A stretch of 53,516 nucleotides of DNA from Nitrososphaera sp. AFS (GCF_009898475.1 NZ_QURE01000010.1:1-53516), one strand, 5' to 3'. Shown: positions 17,019 to 25,785, counted from the first letter of the stretch. Notes: generated from the letters alone by a model not told the origin. Made by a program: numbers and translations.

Positions 17019-17434
17019 TTTGCATCTTTCTCGCTTGTTATGTCGATATTGCGATTCACATTTTTTTCAACCAGAAAACTCCACCATTGATTATCTTTTA
17101 TTTTGTGTTCAGCTACATCTACCAGAATCTCCGAATCATTTGAATCTCTAAACGTAAAAATTCCTCCGTTGATCAACTTTATCAATCTCCATCTATCCTG
17201 ACCTTTTCGATCTCTGTTTATTGCAACGGCCCATTTTCTGTCTTTCTCGATCTTTGGCATCCCAATATTATCAGCAATTTCGAGGATCCCTAACCTTTTT
17301 TCTTCACAAAATAATTCCTTTGTAATCACACTCCGCCAAATATCGACGGCGCCAATAGTTTTTTGACCCTCATTTATGTTTATAACGCCAAAGTAAACCG
17401 CCTTGTCTTCGTTAGGAGGCTCTATAGACATCAA
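17015..17434 (-). CDS. hypothetical protein, 139 aa
   Basis: 139 aa, mixed alpha/beta, with VYFGVININEGQKTIGAVDIW near the start and a strand pair WAVAINRDRKGQDRWRLI then GGIFTFRDSNDSEILVDV. Rich in Trp and charged residues; no Cys motif beyond a single LFCEEK. No known family. Translationally coupled to the downstream 100-aa gene through an ATGA overlap and 21 nt after the TrmB-like gene, so it is likely one operon of three. Function unknown. Confidence 0.6.
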   Translation of the reverse strand: MMSIEPPNEDKAVYFGVININEGQKTIGAVDIWRSVITKELFCEEKRLGILEIADNIGMPKIEKDRKWAVAINRDRKGQDRWRLIKLINGGIFTFRDSNDSEILVDVAEHKIKDNQWWSFLVEKNVNRNIDITSEKDAK

Positions 17435-17455
17435 CCGTTCAAATTACAATCATTC

Positions 17456-17812
17456 CTATTTAGTTCTTGCATCTTCGAATGGTCGCTGCAATACTGTTCC
17501 TAAGCTGTCAATTAGTAGGTTCTTCTTGAACGGTAAGTTGTCATTTTGGCAAAGTCTTCTGTAGCGGTTTACAATGGCAAATTTTGGATGTAGTGATTCG
17601 TACTCAGCAGAGACGTTAATGATCATTCCCTTCTCAACTAATGATTCCAATGTATCAAGTACTTTATTTTTTGAACATTTTGATGATTCTGCAATTTTTT
17701 CCAAATTCGACTTACCGTTCTTAATGATGAAAAGAAAAGATTCTGACTCTTCGTCGGAAAGCTTCAACTCCGTTATAAGATATTTTTTAACATTTCTAAG
17801 ATTAATGACCAA
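17456..17812 (-). CDS. TrmB-like winged-helix transcriptional regulator, 118 aa
   Basis: Residues ~15-65 form a helix-turn-helix of the TrmB N-terminal type: LSDEESESFLFIIKNGKSN, LEKIAESSKCSKNKVLDTLESLVEKGMI, then the Tyr/His-Pro motif ESLHPKFAIVNRYR found at the end of TrmB DNA-binding domains. The sugar-binding C-terminal domain of full TrmB is absent; only ~45 residues follow. It heads the operon with two unknown genes and faces a divergently transcribed C2H2 protein across an AT-rich spacer, so it may control one or both. Target and signal unknown. Confidence 0.75.
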   Translation of the reverse strand: MVINLRNVKKYLITELKLSDEESESFLFIIKNGKSNLEKIAESSKCSKNKVLDTLESLVEKGMIINVSAEYESLHPKFAIVNRYRRLCQNDNLPFKKNLLIDSLGTVLQRPFEDARTK

Positions 17813-17936
17813 TGGTGTCGATGTATGAGATACATATGGGCCTAATAATTATATAATATTTAAAACAAACTTACATCTAGGCTTAAAACCTTATTATACA
17901 TTAGAGATAATTTTGACGTTGGTTGCTTTCGTAAAA

Positions 17937-18278
17937 ATGGTGGTCACTATCGATCTTACTTTCACTACCGACAGATTGAGAAATCTTATACAAAAGTCAA
18001 TTCGCCAGAATAGCCCCATAGACCAAAACGGGTATACGATAGTATTGCAAGATGAACCGAACTTGAAGTGGGTTAAAGCTAACTTAGAGAAGTTGCTAGA
18101 TGAAAATGATATATGGGATTTCGTCGTGGCAGAGAATACGGAAAAAGAAAATGAAATAGCCATTTTAAAGAAGGGAGATATAGAACAACTTGGGATTTAC
18201 CTTTGCACACATTGTGGCGTTTCATTCGAAAGCGAAATACAGCGTATAGTACATCAGCGTATACATTATCTTGGTTAG
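17937..18278 (+). CDS. small protein with C-terminal C2H2 zinc finger, 113 aa
   Basis: I choose ATG 17937 (MVVTIDLTFTTD) over a TTG at 17913, since a TATA-like TTATTATACA at 17891-17900 fits a near-leaderless start there. The first ~85 residues are an unknown alpha/beta domain ending in IAILKKGDIEQLG. The C-terminus is a canonical zinc finger: C-x2-C-x12-H-x3-H (CTHCGVSF...VHQRIH). Archaeal C2H2 proteins are usually tiny and their partners unknown; DNA, RNA or protein binding are all possible. Divergent from the TrmB-like gene. Confidence 0.75.
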   Translation: MVVTIDLTFTTDRLRNLIQKSIRQNSPIDQNGYTIVLQDEPNLKWVKANLEKLLDENDIWDFVVAENTEKENEIAILKKGDIEQLGIYLCTHCGVSFESEIQRIVHQRIHYLG

Positions 18279-18342
18279 TTTGATAAAAGACAGAACCGTG
18301 GTAAGGAAATCGTTCAATTCTCATGACCTTTTGCAATTAGTT

Positions 18343-18360
18343 AGATTCTTTTCAGAATCT
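18343..18360 (+). terminator. hairpin downstream of the C2H2 gene
   Basis: A perfect 7-bp stem AGATTCT/AGAATCT with loop TTTC, 64 nt after the C2H2 stop and followed by GAATTTTA. Plausible terminator; inferred from position. Confidence 0.35.
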
Positions 18361-18440
18361 GAATTTTACGCTTATTAACATATAATATATTCATATACTA
18401 TTGTTCAAATTCCAAAATTTGTATTATTAATCTGGAGATC

Positions 18441-18450
18441 TATAAATATA
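18441..18450 (+). promoter_or_regulatory. TATA box of the plastocyanin-like gene
   Basis: TATAAATATA, a strong archaeal TATA element, ending 34 nt before the ATG at 18485. It implies a short leader of roughly 10 nt or slightly less. Confidence 0.65.
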
Positions 18451-18484
18451 ATGCTATGAATCACTTATAATGTAGGCAGAAGTT

Positions 18485-18907
18485 ATGAACCGCATGTCTT
18501 CACAAAAGACTGTAATCTTAGCAATAATCGCGGCGACTGTCTTCTTATTGGGCACATTTCAGTACGCCTCGGTTTTAGCTCAGCAAGCAGCTGGCGACAG
18601 CGTTACTATAGTGCCTAATGCATCTACGATAACTCCTGGGACCAAAGCCTTTTCTCCAAATCCAATTAATGTGAAAGTAGGCGACACCGTTACTTGGACA
18701 AATAAAGATACTGTGGAACATACAGTCACATCGGGCACCGGCGCAAGTGACACAAATAAAGGAAAAGAATTTGATTCTGGACTGGCTGGTCCAACGGCCC
18801 TGACTGCTACCGGAAAAACATTCTCTCACAAATTTGCCGCAGCAGGAACGTTTCCATATTTCTGCCAACTACATCCAGCGATGATGGGAAAAGTTATCGT
18901 GGCTTAA
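18485..18907 (+). CDS. secreted plastocyanin-like blue copper protein
   Basis: 140 aa. Residues ~8-32 form a signal/anchor segment (TVILAIIAATVFLLGTF, then ...SVLAQQA as likely cleavage region). The mature part is a cupredoxin with type-1 copper ligands His79 (VEHTV), Cys127, His130 and Met133 (FCQLHPAMMG). It acts outside the membrane as a one-electron carrier; ammonia-oxidising archaea use many such proteins in place of cytochrome c. Monocistronic: own TATA box upstream and a T-rich stop signal right after. Its redox partner cannot be told from the sequence. Confidence 0.92.
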   Translation: MNRMSSQKTVILAIIAATVFLLGTFQYASVLAQQAAGDSVTIVPNASTITPGTKAFSPNPINVKVGDTVTWTNKDTVEHTVTSGTGASDTNKGKEFDSGLAGPTALTATGKTFSHKFAAAGTFPYFCQLHPAMMGKVIVA

Positions 18908-18914
18908 CCCTTCA

Positions 18915-18926
18915 TTTTTTTCTTTT
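18915..18926 (+). terminator. T-rich terminator after the plastocyanin-like gene
   Basis: TTTTTTTCTTTT starting 8 nt after the stop codon. Archaeal RNA polymerase stops at such T runs without needing a hairpin. Confidence 0.6.
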
Positions 18927-19098
18927 CTCGTTTGGTAATTAGATTTAAATTTCAAAGTGCAATAAATCGATACTATACCTTTATAATTAAATTCTCTCAG
19001 AATTATAGACTCTTATCCCAAAGTGAAAGGAGGTTTTCGTACCGTGAGGCTAATATCTGAATGATTACAAAGCCGCTGCCTTCCCTTAAGCATATTGG

Positions 19099-19108
19099 AT
19101 ATAAATAA
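19099..19108 (+). promoter_or_regulatory. TATA-like element upstream of ABCE1
   Basis: ATATAAATAA, 58 nt before the ABCE1 ATG; a good match to the archaeal TATA consensus. Confidence 0.45.
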
Positions 19109-19165
19109 AATCTGGCTAGCTTATCAATCACGAAGCTATATAATGGCTTGATGTAAACCCCTGCC

Positions 19166-20968
19166 ATGAGAGATGCTGCACACCCTACGCATAGGGTCGC
19201 TGTCTTGGATGAAGAGCTATGTCAACCCAAAAAATGTGGACTTGAATGCATTGTATATTGCCCTGTAAATAAAACAGGTGGCGAATGTATAGTACTTTCT
19301 GATGACCGCAAAAAGGCAGTAATCTCTGAGGAGCTTTGTACGGGTTGCGGAATATGTATCAAGAAGTGTCCTTTTGACGCGATTGTTATCGTTAATTTGG
19401 CCAAGGAACTTGGGTCAGAGAAGATACATCAGTACGGTATCAACTCGTTTAGACTCTACAAATTGCCAACTCTCAAGAGGGGACACGTAGTAGGACTATT
19501 GGGAAGGAATGGCATGGGCAAATCAACAATTGTTAATATCCTTGCGGGATCGATTAGGCCCAATTTAGGGAACTATGAGTCAAAAATAGAATGGGATCAA
19601 ATTATAAAGACTTTTCAAGGCACAGAGTTGCAATCCCACTTTGAAAAAATAGCAGCTGGCCAAATGCGTGTGTCAATCAAGCCTCAGTTGGTATATCTCA
19701 TCCAGGATGCTTTCAAGGGAACCGTGAAGGAGTTGATCAAAAAGTACGATGAGCGGAATGTGGCTGATCTTTTAGTAAACGACCTCGGTCTACATGGATT
19801 GCTTGACCGCCGCGTAGGGGAATTAAGTGGTGGGGAGCTACAAAGACTTGCAGTAGCTATCGCCTCAGCCAAAGACTCTGATTATTACTTTTTCGATGAA
19901 CCTTCATCTTATAACGATGTCCATCAGAGACTTGTAGTTGCAAAAGTGATTCGGGGACTCGCGGAGATGGGTAAGAGCGTAATGGTTGTTGAACATGATC
20001 TAACTTTGTTGGATTATCTTTCAGACTTTATACATATAGTATATGGCGAACCAGGTGCTTATGGCATTGTCTCGGGATTGCAAGCCACAAAATTGGGTAT
20101 AAACAATTTTCTAGAGGGATTCATACCCAGTGAGAATACCCGCTTCCGTGAGAAGGCCTTTAATTTTGGTACTACAAGCTCAACTGAGGATGTAATTGCT
20201 GATGCTTCAGTAGCGAATTACACGGATCTATCTAAAACGTTTCCATCATTTCGTTTGAAGGTATCGGCTGGTAGGATACGTCAAGGAGAGATAGTTGGGG
20301 TGGTAGGAGCTAATTCACTTGGTAAAACTACTTTCATGCGAATGCTTGCAGGTTTAATCAAACGAGACTCAGGTAAGATAGAGCTGCATGCCAGAATATC
20401 ATTCAAACCTCAATATCTCTCCCAAGATTATGATGGCACAGTATATGATTTACTTTGTACAGCATGCGATGGTGTCGCTGACTTGTCTTCCAAGGAGGAG
20501 CAGATACTATTTCCTATTGGAGTTAAGAAACTCTATGAAAAAAACGTCAAAAGTTTAAGTGGAGGAGAACTACAAAAGGTGGCGATAGCTGTAACTTTAG
20601 CGCGCTCAGCTAATATATATGCATTAGATGAGCCCTCAGCCTTTTTGGATGTGGAAGATAGAATTGCGCTCGCAAAATTTTTACAACGCTTTGTAAGGGC
20701 ATATGGCAAATCTGCTATTGTAATTGATCATGATATGCAGTTAATTGATCTCATTTCAGATTCTTTAGTTATATTTGACGGTAGACCAGGTATTGAAAGC
20801 TTAGCAAGTCAACCGTTTCAGAAGGAACAAGGTATGAATATGTTTCTAAGAGGACTTTCTATCACATATAGGAGAGATGAGAATACTGGAAGGCCAAGAA
20901 TTAATAAGGAAGGTAGCAGGTTAGACCGGTCGCAAAAAATGTCCGGAAATTATTATTACACCAAATAA
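19166..20968 (+). CDS. abcE1: ABCE1 / RNase L inhibitor homologue, ribosome-recycling ATPase
   Basis: 600 aa in the canonical order. An N-terminal domain binds two [4Fe-4S] clusters (CQPKKCGLECIVYCP and CTGCGICIKKCP). NBD1 has Walker A GLLGRNGMGKST, signature LSGGELQRL and Walker B FFDEPSS; NBD2 has GVVGANSLGKTT, LSGGELQKV and LDEPSAFLD. There are no membrane segments. It splits 70S ribosomes after termination, with aRF1 or Pelota. The C-terminal ~30 residues are a basic tail. Followed 13 nt later by trm5, so both are probably cotranscribed, joining two translation functions. Confidence 0.96.
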   Translation: MRDAAHPTHRVAVLDEELCQPKKCGLECIVYCPVNKTGGECIVLSDDRKKAVISEELCTGCGICIKKCPFDAIVIVNLAKELGSEKIHQYGINSFRLYKLPTLKRGHVVGLLGRNGMGKSTIVNILAGSIRPNLGNYESKIEWDQIIKTFQGTELQSHFEKIAAGQMRVSIKPQLVYLIQDAFKGTVKELIKKYDERNVADLLVNDLGLHGLLDRRVGELSGGELQRLAVAIASAKDSDYYFFDEPSSYNDVHQRLVVAKVIRGLAEMGKSVMVVEHDLTLLDYLSDFIHIVYGEPGAYGIVSGLQATKLGINNFLEGFIPSENTRFREKAFNFGTTSSTEDVIADASVANYTDLSKTFPSFRLKVSAGRIRQGEIVGVVGANSLGKTTFMRMLAGLIKRDSGKIELHARISFKPQYLSQDYDGTVYDLLCTACDGVADLSSKEEQILFPIGVKKLYEKNVKSLSGGELQKVAIAVTLARSANIYALDEPSAFLDVEDRIALAKFLQRFVRAYGKSAIVIDHDMQLIDLISDSLVIFDGRPGIESLASQPFQKEQGMNMFLRGLSITYRRDENTGRPRINKEGSRLDRSQKMSGNYYYTK

Positions 20969-20981
20969 ACTTCCTGATTCC

Positions 20982-21824
20982 ATGCCGCATATGCTGAAAG
21001 ATGCATTAGCCAGTCACCTGGTCCCATCAGAATTAGATATGATTTTCTCGGCGTTCGATATGATTGGGGACATCGTCATTTTAAAGATTCCAGATTGCCT
21101 ACTGAAAAAAAAAAATATCATTGGTGATACTATCCTTACGAAAGTTAAAACAGCAAAATCTGTCTTCCTTCAGACCTCCGCGGTCAAAGGGGATTTTAGA
21201 TTGCGCAATCTCGAATATCTTGCAGGAGAATATAAAACCGAGACAGAATACAAAGAACATGGCTGTCGATTCAAAGTAGATATTGCCAATGTCTATTTCT
21301 CTCCCAGATTGTCATCTGAACGGTTGAGAGTAGCACAATTGGTTCGAAATAATGAAGTAATAACAAATATGTTTGGAGGTATAGGAACGTTTTCCATTTT
21401 GATTGCAAAAATGAATAAAACATGTACAGTTTACAACATTGATTCGAATGTCCACGCAGCTAATCTGTGCAAATTTAATGCAAAACTCAACAAAGTTCAA
21501 GACAGAGTTATTTCGATCTTGGGCGATGCGGCGCACGTTGTAGAGACCGAGCTATCTGGGAGCTCTCACAGAGTCCTAATGCCTCTACCGGAGCGTGCCA
21601 GCGAATTTGTTTCCTCTGCGGTAGAGGCACTAACTGACCACAAAGGGATAATTCATTTTTTTTTTGCTCATGTTACTGCGAGGAATAAGAAACTTGGTTC
21701 CTCTGAAGGTGCTTTATCTGCAAAAAATGCATTCAAGAATTATGAGCATACTTTACTTCAAACGAAGGTAGTAAGAGAAGTAGGTCCAAGGCTGTATCAA
21801 ACTGTCTCCGACGTACAGCTTTAA
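20982..21824 (+). CDS. trm5: tRNA (guanine-37-N1)-methyltransferase, Trm5 family
   Basis: 280 aa. A class-I SAM methyltransferase with the Trm5/Met-10 pattern: a D2-like domain ending in VDIANVYFSPRLSSERLR, SAM loop NMFGGIGTFSI, acidic residue in VYNIDSN, and the catalytic segment MPLPERASEF (NPP-like variant). It methylates N1 of G37 next to the anticodon, preventing +1 frameshifts. It appears to lack the extra N-terminal D1 domain, as in the shorter archaeal Trm5 forms. Thirteen nt downstream of ABCE1. Start ATG 20982, with an in-frame ATG three codons later. Confidence 0.9.
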   Translation: MPHMLKDALASHLVPSELDMIFSAFDMIGDIVILKIPDCLLKKKNIIGDTILTKVKTAKSVFLQTSAVKGDFRLRNLEYLAGEYKTETEYKEHGCRFKVDIANVYFSPRLSSERLRVAQLVRNNEVITNMFGGIGTFSILIAKMNKTCTVYNIDSNVHAANLCKFNAKLNKVQDRVISILGDAAHVVETELSGSSHRVLMPLPERASEFVSSAVEALTDHKGIIHFFFAHVTARNKKLGSSEGALSAKNAFKNYEHTLLQTKVVREVGPRLYQTVSDVQL

Positions 21825-21827
21825 CGG

Positions 21828-22055
21828 CTATCCATGATCCTCGTTATTTCCTTGGCCTGGAGCAGTTGTCATTGTGTAACCTATCCATGCCATGACTGCC
21901 AGTAGCGCCCCTACTGCAACCACTATTGTTGCCTTCAAGACAATCAAGCTGTATGAGGTGGCGAAGATTATGTATGAATATATGATGAAAGCTATAATCG
22001 ATGCAGCAAGAAGCAATGTCCCAAGGAACCTTCCGCGTAATCTTCTGCCGTTCAT
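21828..22055 (-). CDS. small membrane protein, 75 aa, two transmembrane helices
   Basis: A basic N-terminus (MNGRRLRGRF) leads into helix 1 (GTLLLAASIIAFIIYSYIIF), a short turn, helix 2 (IVLKATIVVAVGALLAVMAWIGYTM) and a polar tail. The positive-inside rule puts the N-terminus in the cytoplasm. No Cys, no known family. It ends 3 nt from the convergent trm5 stop. Function unknown. Confidence 0.65.
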   Translation of the reverse strand: MNGRRLRGRFLGTLLLAASIIAFIIYSYIIFATSYSLIVLKATIVVAVGALLAVMAWIGYTMTTAPGQGNNEDHG

Positions 22056-22135
22056 CCCTCTTTGGACGCTTTTACTATCTTATTTACATATCTTTGGTAA
22101 ATGAAGGTGTTCAGATTGCTCTGTTGTAGACTGCA

Positions 22136-22615
22136 TCATGCAAATTCCAAAGCCATAAGATAGGCATCTTCCCCATCTCGATAATAAGTTCTAAGTCTTG
22201 ATTTTATTTGAAATCCTAGCCTTTCGTACATTCTAACGGCCGCTGTGTTACTGATCCTGACTTCTAAATAAATCTCATCAGTGTTTCTCGCAATAACGCC
22301 GTTAATTCCCTCAATCATTAAGGCATTCCCCAATCCCTGGTTCCTGTGTTCATTTAGTACCGCAACTGATACTACATGTCCCTTTTTTACGAAACCTAGC
22401 TTGCGAAAGTTAGAGAAGCCAAACTCAATCTTGCACATTATGTATCCTACTACTTTGCTATAAAGTTCAGCAACTATGAACGATTCAGGCAATTCGCTCA
22501 GGATTGATTCAAAAAAGTAGTCTGAATAATGTTCTGGAAGGGTGAGCATGTTGATGTCCATTACTGTGGGAAGGTCTGCCGTCTCGCACCGGCGAATTAT
22601 GTAGGGGCCCACCAT
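22136..22615 (-). CDS. GNAT N-acetyltransferase, RimI/Ard1-like
   Basis: About 159 aa from ATG 22615 (an upstream ATG at 22633 is possible). The GNAT fold is clear: a first strand IIRRCETADLPTVMDIN, the central VVSVAVLNEHRNQGLGNALM with the acetyl-CoA pyrophosphate loop (RNQGLGNA), and the C-terminal YLEVRISNTAAVRMYERLGF with YYRDGEDAYLMAL. This pattern is that of archaeal RimI/Ard1 enzymes, which acetylate protein N-termini including Alba and ribosomal proteins. Single gene between divergent units. Confidence 0.87.
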   Translation of the reverse strand: MVGPYIIRRCETADLPTVMDINMLTLPEHYSDYFFESILSELPESFIVAELYSKVVGYIMCKIEFGFSNFRKLGFVKKGHVVSVAVLNEHRNQGLGNALMIEGINGVIARNTDEIYLEVRISNTAAVRMYERLGFQIKSRLRTYYRDGEDAYLMALEFA

Positions 22616-22733
22616 ACGTAGAGCTGTCTGCAACTAGATACTGATCTACTTCCAAATTATTTAATCTTATCAGCGTTACGCTATTTGGGGTCAGCAGTGC
22701 CACTGAGACAATCACTTTTAAGTAGGTTAGGAA

Positions 22734-23543
22734 ATGGCTTTAGCATATATGGTTTGCGGCAAGGAGCTCCGAACTGCGAGGCTCTTGAAGGGCGGTAAGA
22801 TGCTTTGTGTTCCGATGGACCATGGAATCAGCAGTGGCCCCATTAGCGGGCTGGAAAATATTCATGGTATGATTTACCAATGCGAGAAAGCTGGACTTAC
22901 ATGCATTCTCGTCAACAAAGGTATTATCAAAACGATGCCTGCCCCCATAAGTATTGGCTTGATAGCTCACTTGTCAGGTAGCACAACTTTGAGTCCTAAT
23001 CCAAACAAAAAAGTTTTGATAGGAAGCGTTGAAGAGGCAGTGAGACTCGGTGCAGATGGCGTATCTGTTCACATTAACATTGGCGCAAAAGAAGAATCAG
23101 AAATGTTACATGATTTAGGTTCTATCTCTGACAAGTGTGATGAGTGGGGCATGCCTCTCATAGCTATGATGTATCCAAGGGGTGAAAATATCAAACACCC
23201 ATATGATCCACAAATCGTAGCTCATGCAGTAAGAATTGGTGCTGAGGCAGGAGCAGATTTGATCAAAGCTGTTTACACAGGGGATATTGATTCGTTCAAA
23301 CCGGTCGTAAAAAGTTGCCCAGTCCCAGTAGTAATAGCGGGCGGACCTAAATCAAAAACTGATCAGGATTTAATCGAAATGTGTGCTGGAGCAATGAAGG
23401 CGGGAGCTATCGGTGTCACTTTCGGCAGAAACATATTTCAGCATGTAAATCCACCAGCAATTATTCGTGCTCTGAGCGAAATTATTCTAAAAGGCAAAAA
23501 CGTTCAGGAGGCCACAATCCATCTTGATAGTTACAAAAAATAA
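22734..23543 (+). CDS. aroA': 2-amino-3,7-dideoxy-D-threo-hept-6-ulosonate synthase (ADTH synthase)
   Basis: 269 aa class-I (FBA-like) aldolase of the MJ0400 family: MLCVPMDHGISSGP near the start, IAMMYPRGENIK, DLIKAVYTGD with the Schiff-base Lys, and VVIAGGPKSKTDQDL plus GAIGVTFGRNIFQ binding phosphate. It condenses aspartate semialdehyde with a 6-deoxy-5-ketofructose phosphate, the first step of the archaeal route to dehydroquinate that bypasses DAHP synthase. It starts the aromatic supercluster and overlaps the next gene (DHQ synthase II) by 20 nt, which fits their consecutive reactions. Confidence 0.93.
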   Translation: MALAYMVCGKELRTARLLKGGKMLCVPMDHGISSGPISGLENIHGMIYQCEKAGLTCILVNKGIIKTMPAPISIGLIAHLSGSTTLSPNPNKKVLIGSVEEAVRLGADGVSVHINIGAKEESEMLHDLGSISDKCDEWGMPLIAMMYPRGENIKHPYDPQIVAHAVRIGAEAGADLIKAVYTGDIDSFKPVVKSCPVPVVIAGGPKSKTDQDLIEMCAGAMKAGAIGVTFGRNIFQHVNPPAIIRALSEIILKGKNVQEATIHLDSYKK

Positions 23544-24588
23544 AGAAATAATAGTTAACCCGACGGTCGATAAATCAAACCTGTCGACTTTCCTGTCGAA
23601 GCTAAAGAATATTAAAATTCTCAACATGGATCCGAAATTAGTTTCTGGTAGTGGATTCCAGACGATATTTGAATCAAGAGAAGCAGATATGACCATTTGC
23701 AAATCAGTCGATGAGATGACAAGTTTAAAGGCAATTAACAAGATCGCAGGTTTTTTTAAAAAAGTCTTAAGCAACGAAGACCTTGAGGAAGTTATTTTAG
23801 CTTCAGAATCAGGTGCAGATTTCGTTATCGTTGATTCGGAAAATTGGAAAATTATCCCATTAGAAAATATAATTTCTAGGCTGCATAAATCCGGCACAGT
23901 TGTTTACACGATGGCTAAAGGTCAAGCTGAAGTTAGAACTATGTTTGAGATTTTGGAATTAGGGGTCGATGGTGTTATTCTTTCAACAGACGATCCAAGC
24001 GTAGTAGAGGCGTCGCAAAGCCAACTACATAATACCGGGACTCTGGATCTCAAACCCATCAAGGTTTTGGAAGTTAAAGAGCTTGGCAGCGGAGAACGGG
24101 TATGTGTGGATACTGCATCTATGCTAAGTAAGGGAGAAGGAATGCTGGTGGGTAGCAAATCAAATTTTATGTTTTTTGTCCACAATGAATCAGAGGGCTC
24201 TGCATTCACATCTCCTAGACCATTTAGAATAAATGCTGGTGCAGTTTATTGTTATACTTTGATTCCGGGCGGTAAGACCAAATATTTATCGGAAATTGAA
24301 TCCGGAATGGAGATTCTTATATTAAACCAGCAGGGATTGCCTAGGCGTGCTATCGTCGGAAGAGCAAAGATAGAAACTCGACCTTTGAAGATGATCAAGG
24401 GAGTAATGAATGGGGAAATCGGTACAGTCATATTGCAAAATGCTGAAACGATAGCATTCATGACTACTGAATCCAAGTTGATACCTGTAACCGAGGTGAG
24501 GGTTGATGATGAATTACTTGGTTATGTTAGCCTCAAAGGTGGGCGCCATTTTGGAACAGAAGTTGACGAATACATTATCGAGAAGTGA
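23524..24588 (+). CDS. aroB': 3-dehydroquinate synthase, type II (MJ1249 family)
   Basis: 354 aa, full length for the archaeal DHQ synthase II family, unrelated to bacterial AroB. It oxidatively deaminates and cyclises ADTH to 3-dehydroquinate using NAD. Recognisable stretches: ESGADFVIVDSENWKIIPLENI, EILELGVDGVILSTDDP, GLLVG-type MLVGSKSNFMFFVHNES, RPFRINAGAVYCY and YVSLKGGRHFGTEVDEYIIEK at the C-terminus. TTG start inside the end of ADTH synthase (20-nt overlap). Confidence 0.93.
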   Translation: MIVTKNKEIIVNPTVDKSNLSTFLSKLKNIKILNMDPKLVSGSGFQTIFESREADMTICKSVDEMTSLKAINKIAGFFKKVLSNEDLEEVILASESGADFVIVDSENWKIIPLENIISRLHKSGTVVYTMAKGQAEVRTMFEILELGVDGVILSTDDPSVVEASQSQLHNTGTLDLKPIKVLEVKELGSGERVCVDTASMLSKGEGMLVGSKSNFMFFVHNESEGSAFTSPRPFRINAGAVYCYTLIPGGKTKYLSEIESGMEILILNQQGLPRRAIVGRAKIETRPLKMIKGVMNGEIGTVILQNAETIAFMTTESKLIPVTEVRVDDELLGYVSLKGGRHFGTEVDEYIIEK

Positions 24589-24682
24589 TCAACACCGGGA
24601 TTATTTGGCGAATATTTTTTTAATCTGAAAGTCGATTATTTTAGAGTATTTAGGATATGGATATATAGACAAATTATCATGG

Positions 24683-25561
24683 ATGCAGGTACAACGAAAT
24701 CTAGAGAATATCATTATTGGAGGCAACTGCAAGGAGGCGTTGAAGAAAATTCCTCAAAATTCAATTCAATTGACTATTACCTCTCCACCGTATAGGAATG
24801 CAATTGATTATGGGATGCATGTGAGTGGAAATGGTGAATATTATCGTGGGCGAGGCAATATTGAGACAGGAGAGTATCTCGATGAAATGGTTGAAATTTT
24901 CAATGATAGGATCTTCCGGGTTACTAAGGACGGCGGATATTGCTGCATCGTCATTGCCAATGAAGTGGTTAACGGGACTATCCTGCCACTTCCGCACATA
25001 CTTTTATCTAGGCTCGTCCGGACGCCGGGCAAATGGAACCTACATGAGGAAATTATTTGGCATAAAGTGACTGGTGGTACCAATAGATATGGTTCTTTTG
25101 TAATTAACCCTTACCCAAAGTATTATAGAGCCAATATTATGCATGAATTCATTCTAGTGCTACGAAAGGGAGATGTAAAGACTGGGCGAACTCAACGTGA
25201 CGGAGCTCTTCCTGCAACCCACGAAGAATGGACTAAAGAGATAGCAAATTCAGTTTGGCACATTGCTCCAGTACCGCCAGGATATATCACACACCCTTGC
25301 CCCTTTCCTGAAGAAATACCATACCGGCTCATGAAATTATATTCTTACGAAGGAGATGTAGTTCTGGATCCCTTCAACGGGAGCGGTCAGACCACAAAAG
25401 TGGCCTCCCACTTCAACAGAAGGTACATTGGGATCGAAATAGTAGATGAGTATGTGCAGTTAGCAACTACTAGGCTCACTGAAGAGAAATTGCATATAAG
25501 ACCGCAAGCGCTAATTGCAAATTGGAAAAAAATTCCCTCACACTATTCAGATTATACATAG
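24683..25561 (+). CDS. orphan site-specific DNA methyltransferase (beta class, TSPPY)
   Basis: 292 aa. Catalytic motif TSPPY at about residues 33-37 comes before the SAM-binding motif DPFNGSGQTT near residue 233, the order of class-beta methylases. TSPPY suggests N4-methylcytosine, but some adenine methylases share it. A long middle region (residues 60-200) should hold the target-recognition domain. No restriction endonuclease gene is adjacent. It lies inside the aromatic biosynthesis cluster between DHQ synthase and DHQ dehydratase, in the same direction. Either a housekeeping orphan methylase or an insertion; base composition does not differ from its neighbours. Confidence 0.88.
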   Translation: MQVQRNLENIIIGGNCKEALKKIPQNSIQLTITSPPYRNAIDYGMHVSGNGEYYRGRGNIETGEYLDEMVEIFNDRIFRVTKDGGYCCIVIANEVVNGTILPLPHILLSRLVRTPGKWNLHEEIIWHKVTGGTNRYGSFVINPYPKYYRANIMHEFILVLRKGDVKTGRTQRDGALPATHEEWTKEIANSVWHIAPVPPGYITHPCPFPEEIPYRLMKLYSYEGDVVLDPFNGSGQTTKVASHFNRRYIGIEIVDEYVQLATTRLTEEKLHIRPQALIANWKKIPSHYSDYT

Positions 25562-25607
25562 GATTATCATCTTTAATTAGTTGTGGGACTATAATATTTA
25601 ACGAGAA

Positions 25608-25757
25608 ATGGCCGCATCTATTCCATCAAACATAAAGTCTTCTAAACCCCATCGTTGTAGTCGATGCGGTCGGATGTTCGAGACGGTGGAAGCTCTGAGT
25701 GCGCACGAGAGGATGGAGCATGACAAGCATAGTCACCCTCCTGCTGGAGTTGGCTAG
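25608..25757 (+). CDS. mini C2H2 zinc finger protein, 49 aa
   Basis: ATG at 25608 gives a 49-residue protein that is little more than one zinc finger: C-x2-C-x12-H-x4-H (CSRCGRMF...AHERMEH), with a flexible N-terminus (MAASIPSNIKSSKPHR) and a short His/Pro-rich tail. An AT-rich TATAATATTTA lies just upstream. It sits between the DNA methyltransferase and aroD in the aromatic cluster. Single C2H2 fingers rarely bind DNA specifically alone, so dimerisation or a protein partner is likely. Confidence 0.75.
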   Translation: MAASIPSNIKSSKPHRCSRCGRMFETVEALSAHERMEHDKHSHPPAGVG

Positions 25758-25785
25758 CTATAATCAGACTTAAGATGACCTATCA

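Noticed and set aside
23487-23897. 136-codon minus-strand ORF opposite DHQ synthase II
   Set aside because: Antisense to a clearly assigned gene; no recognisable domain.
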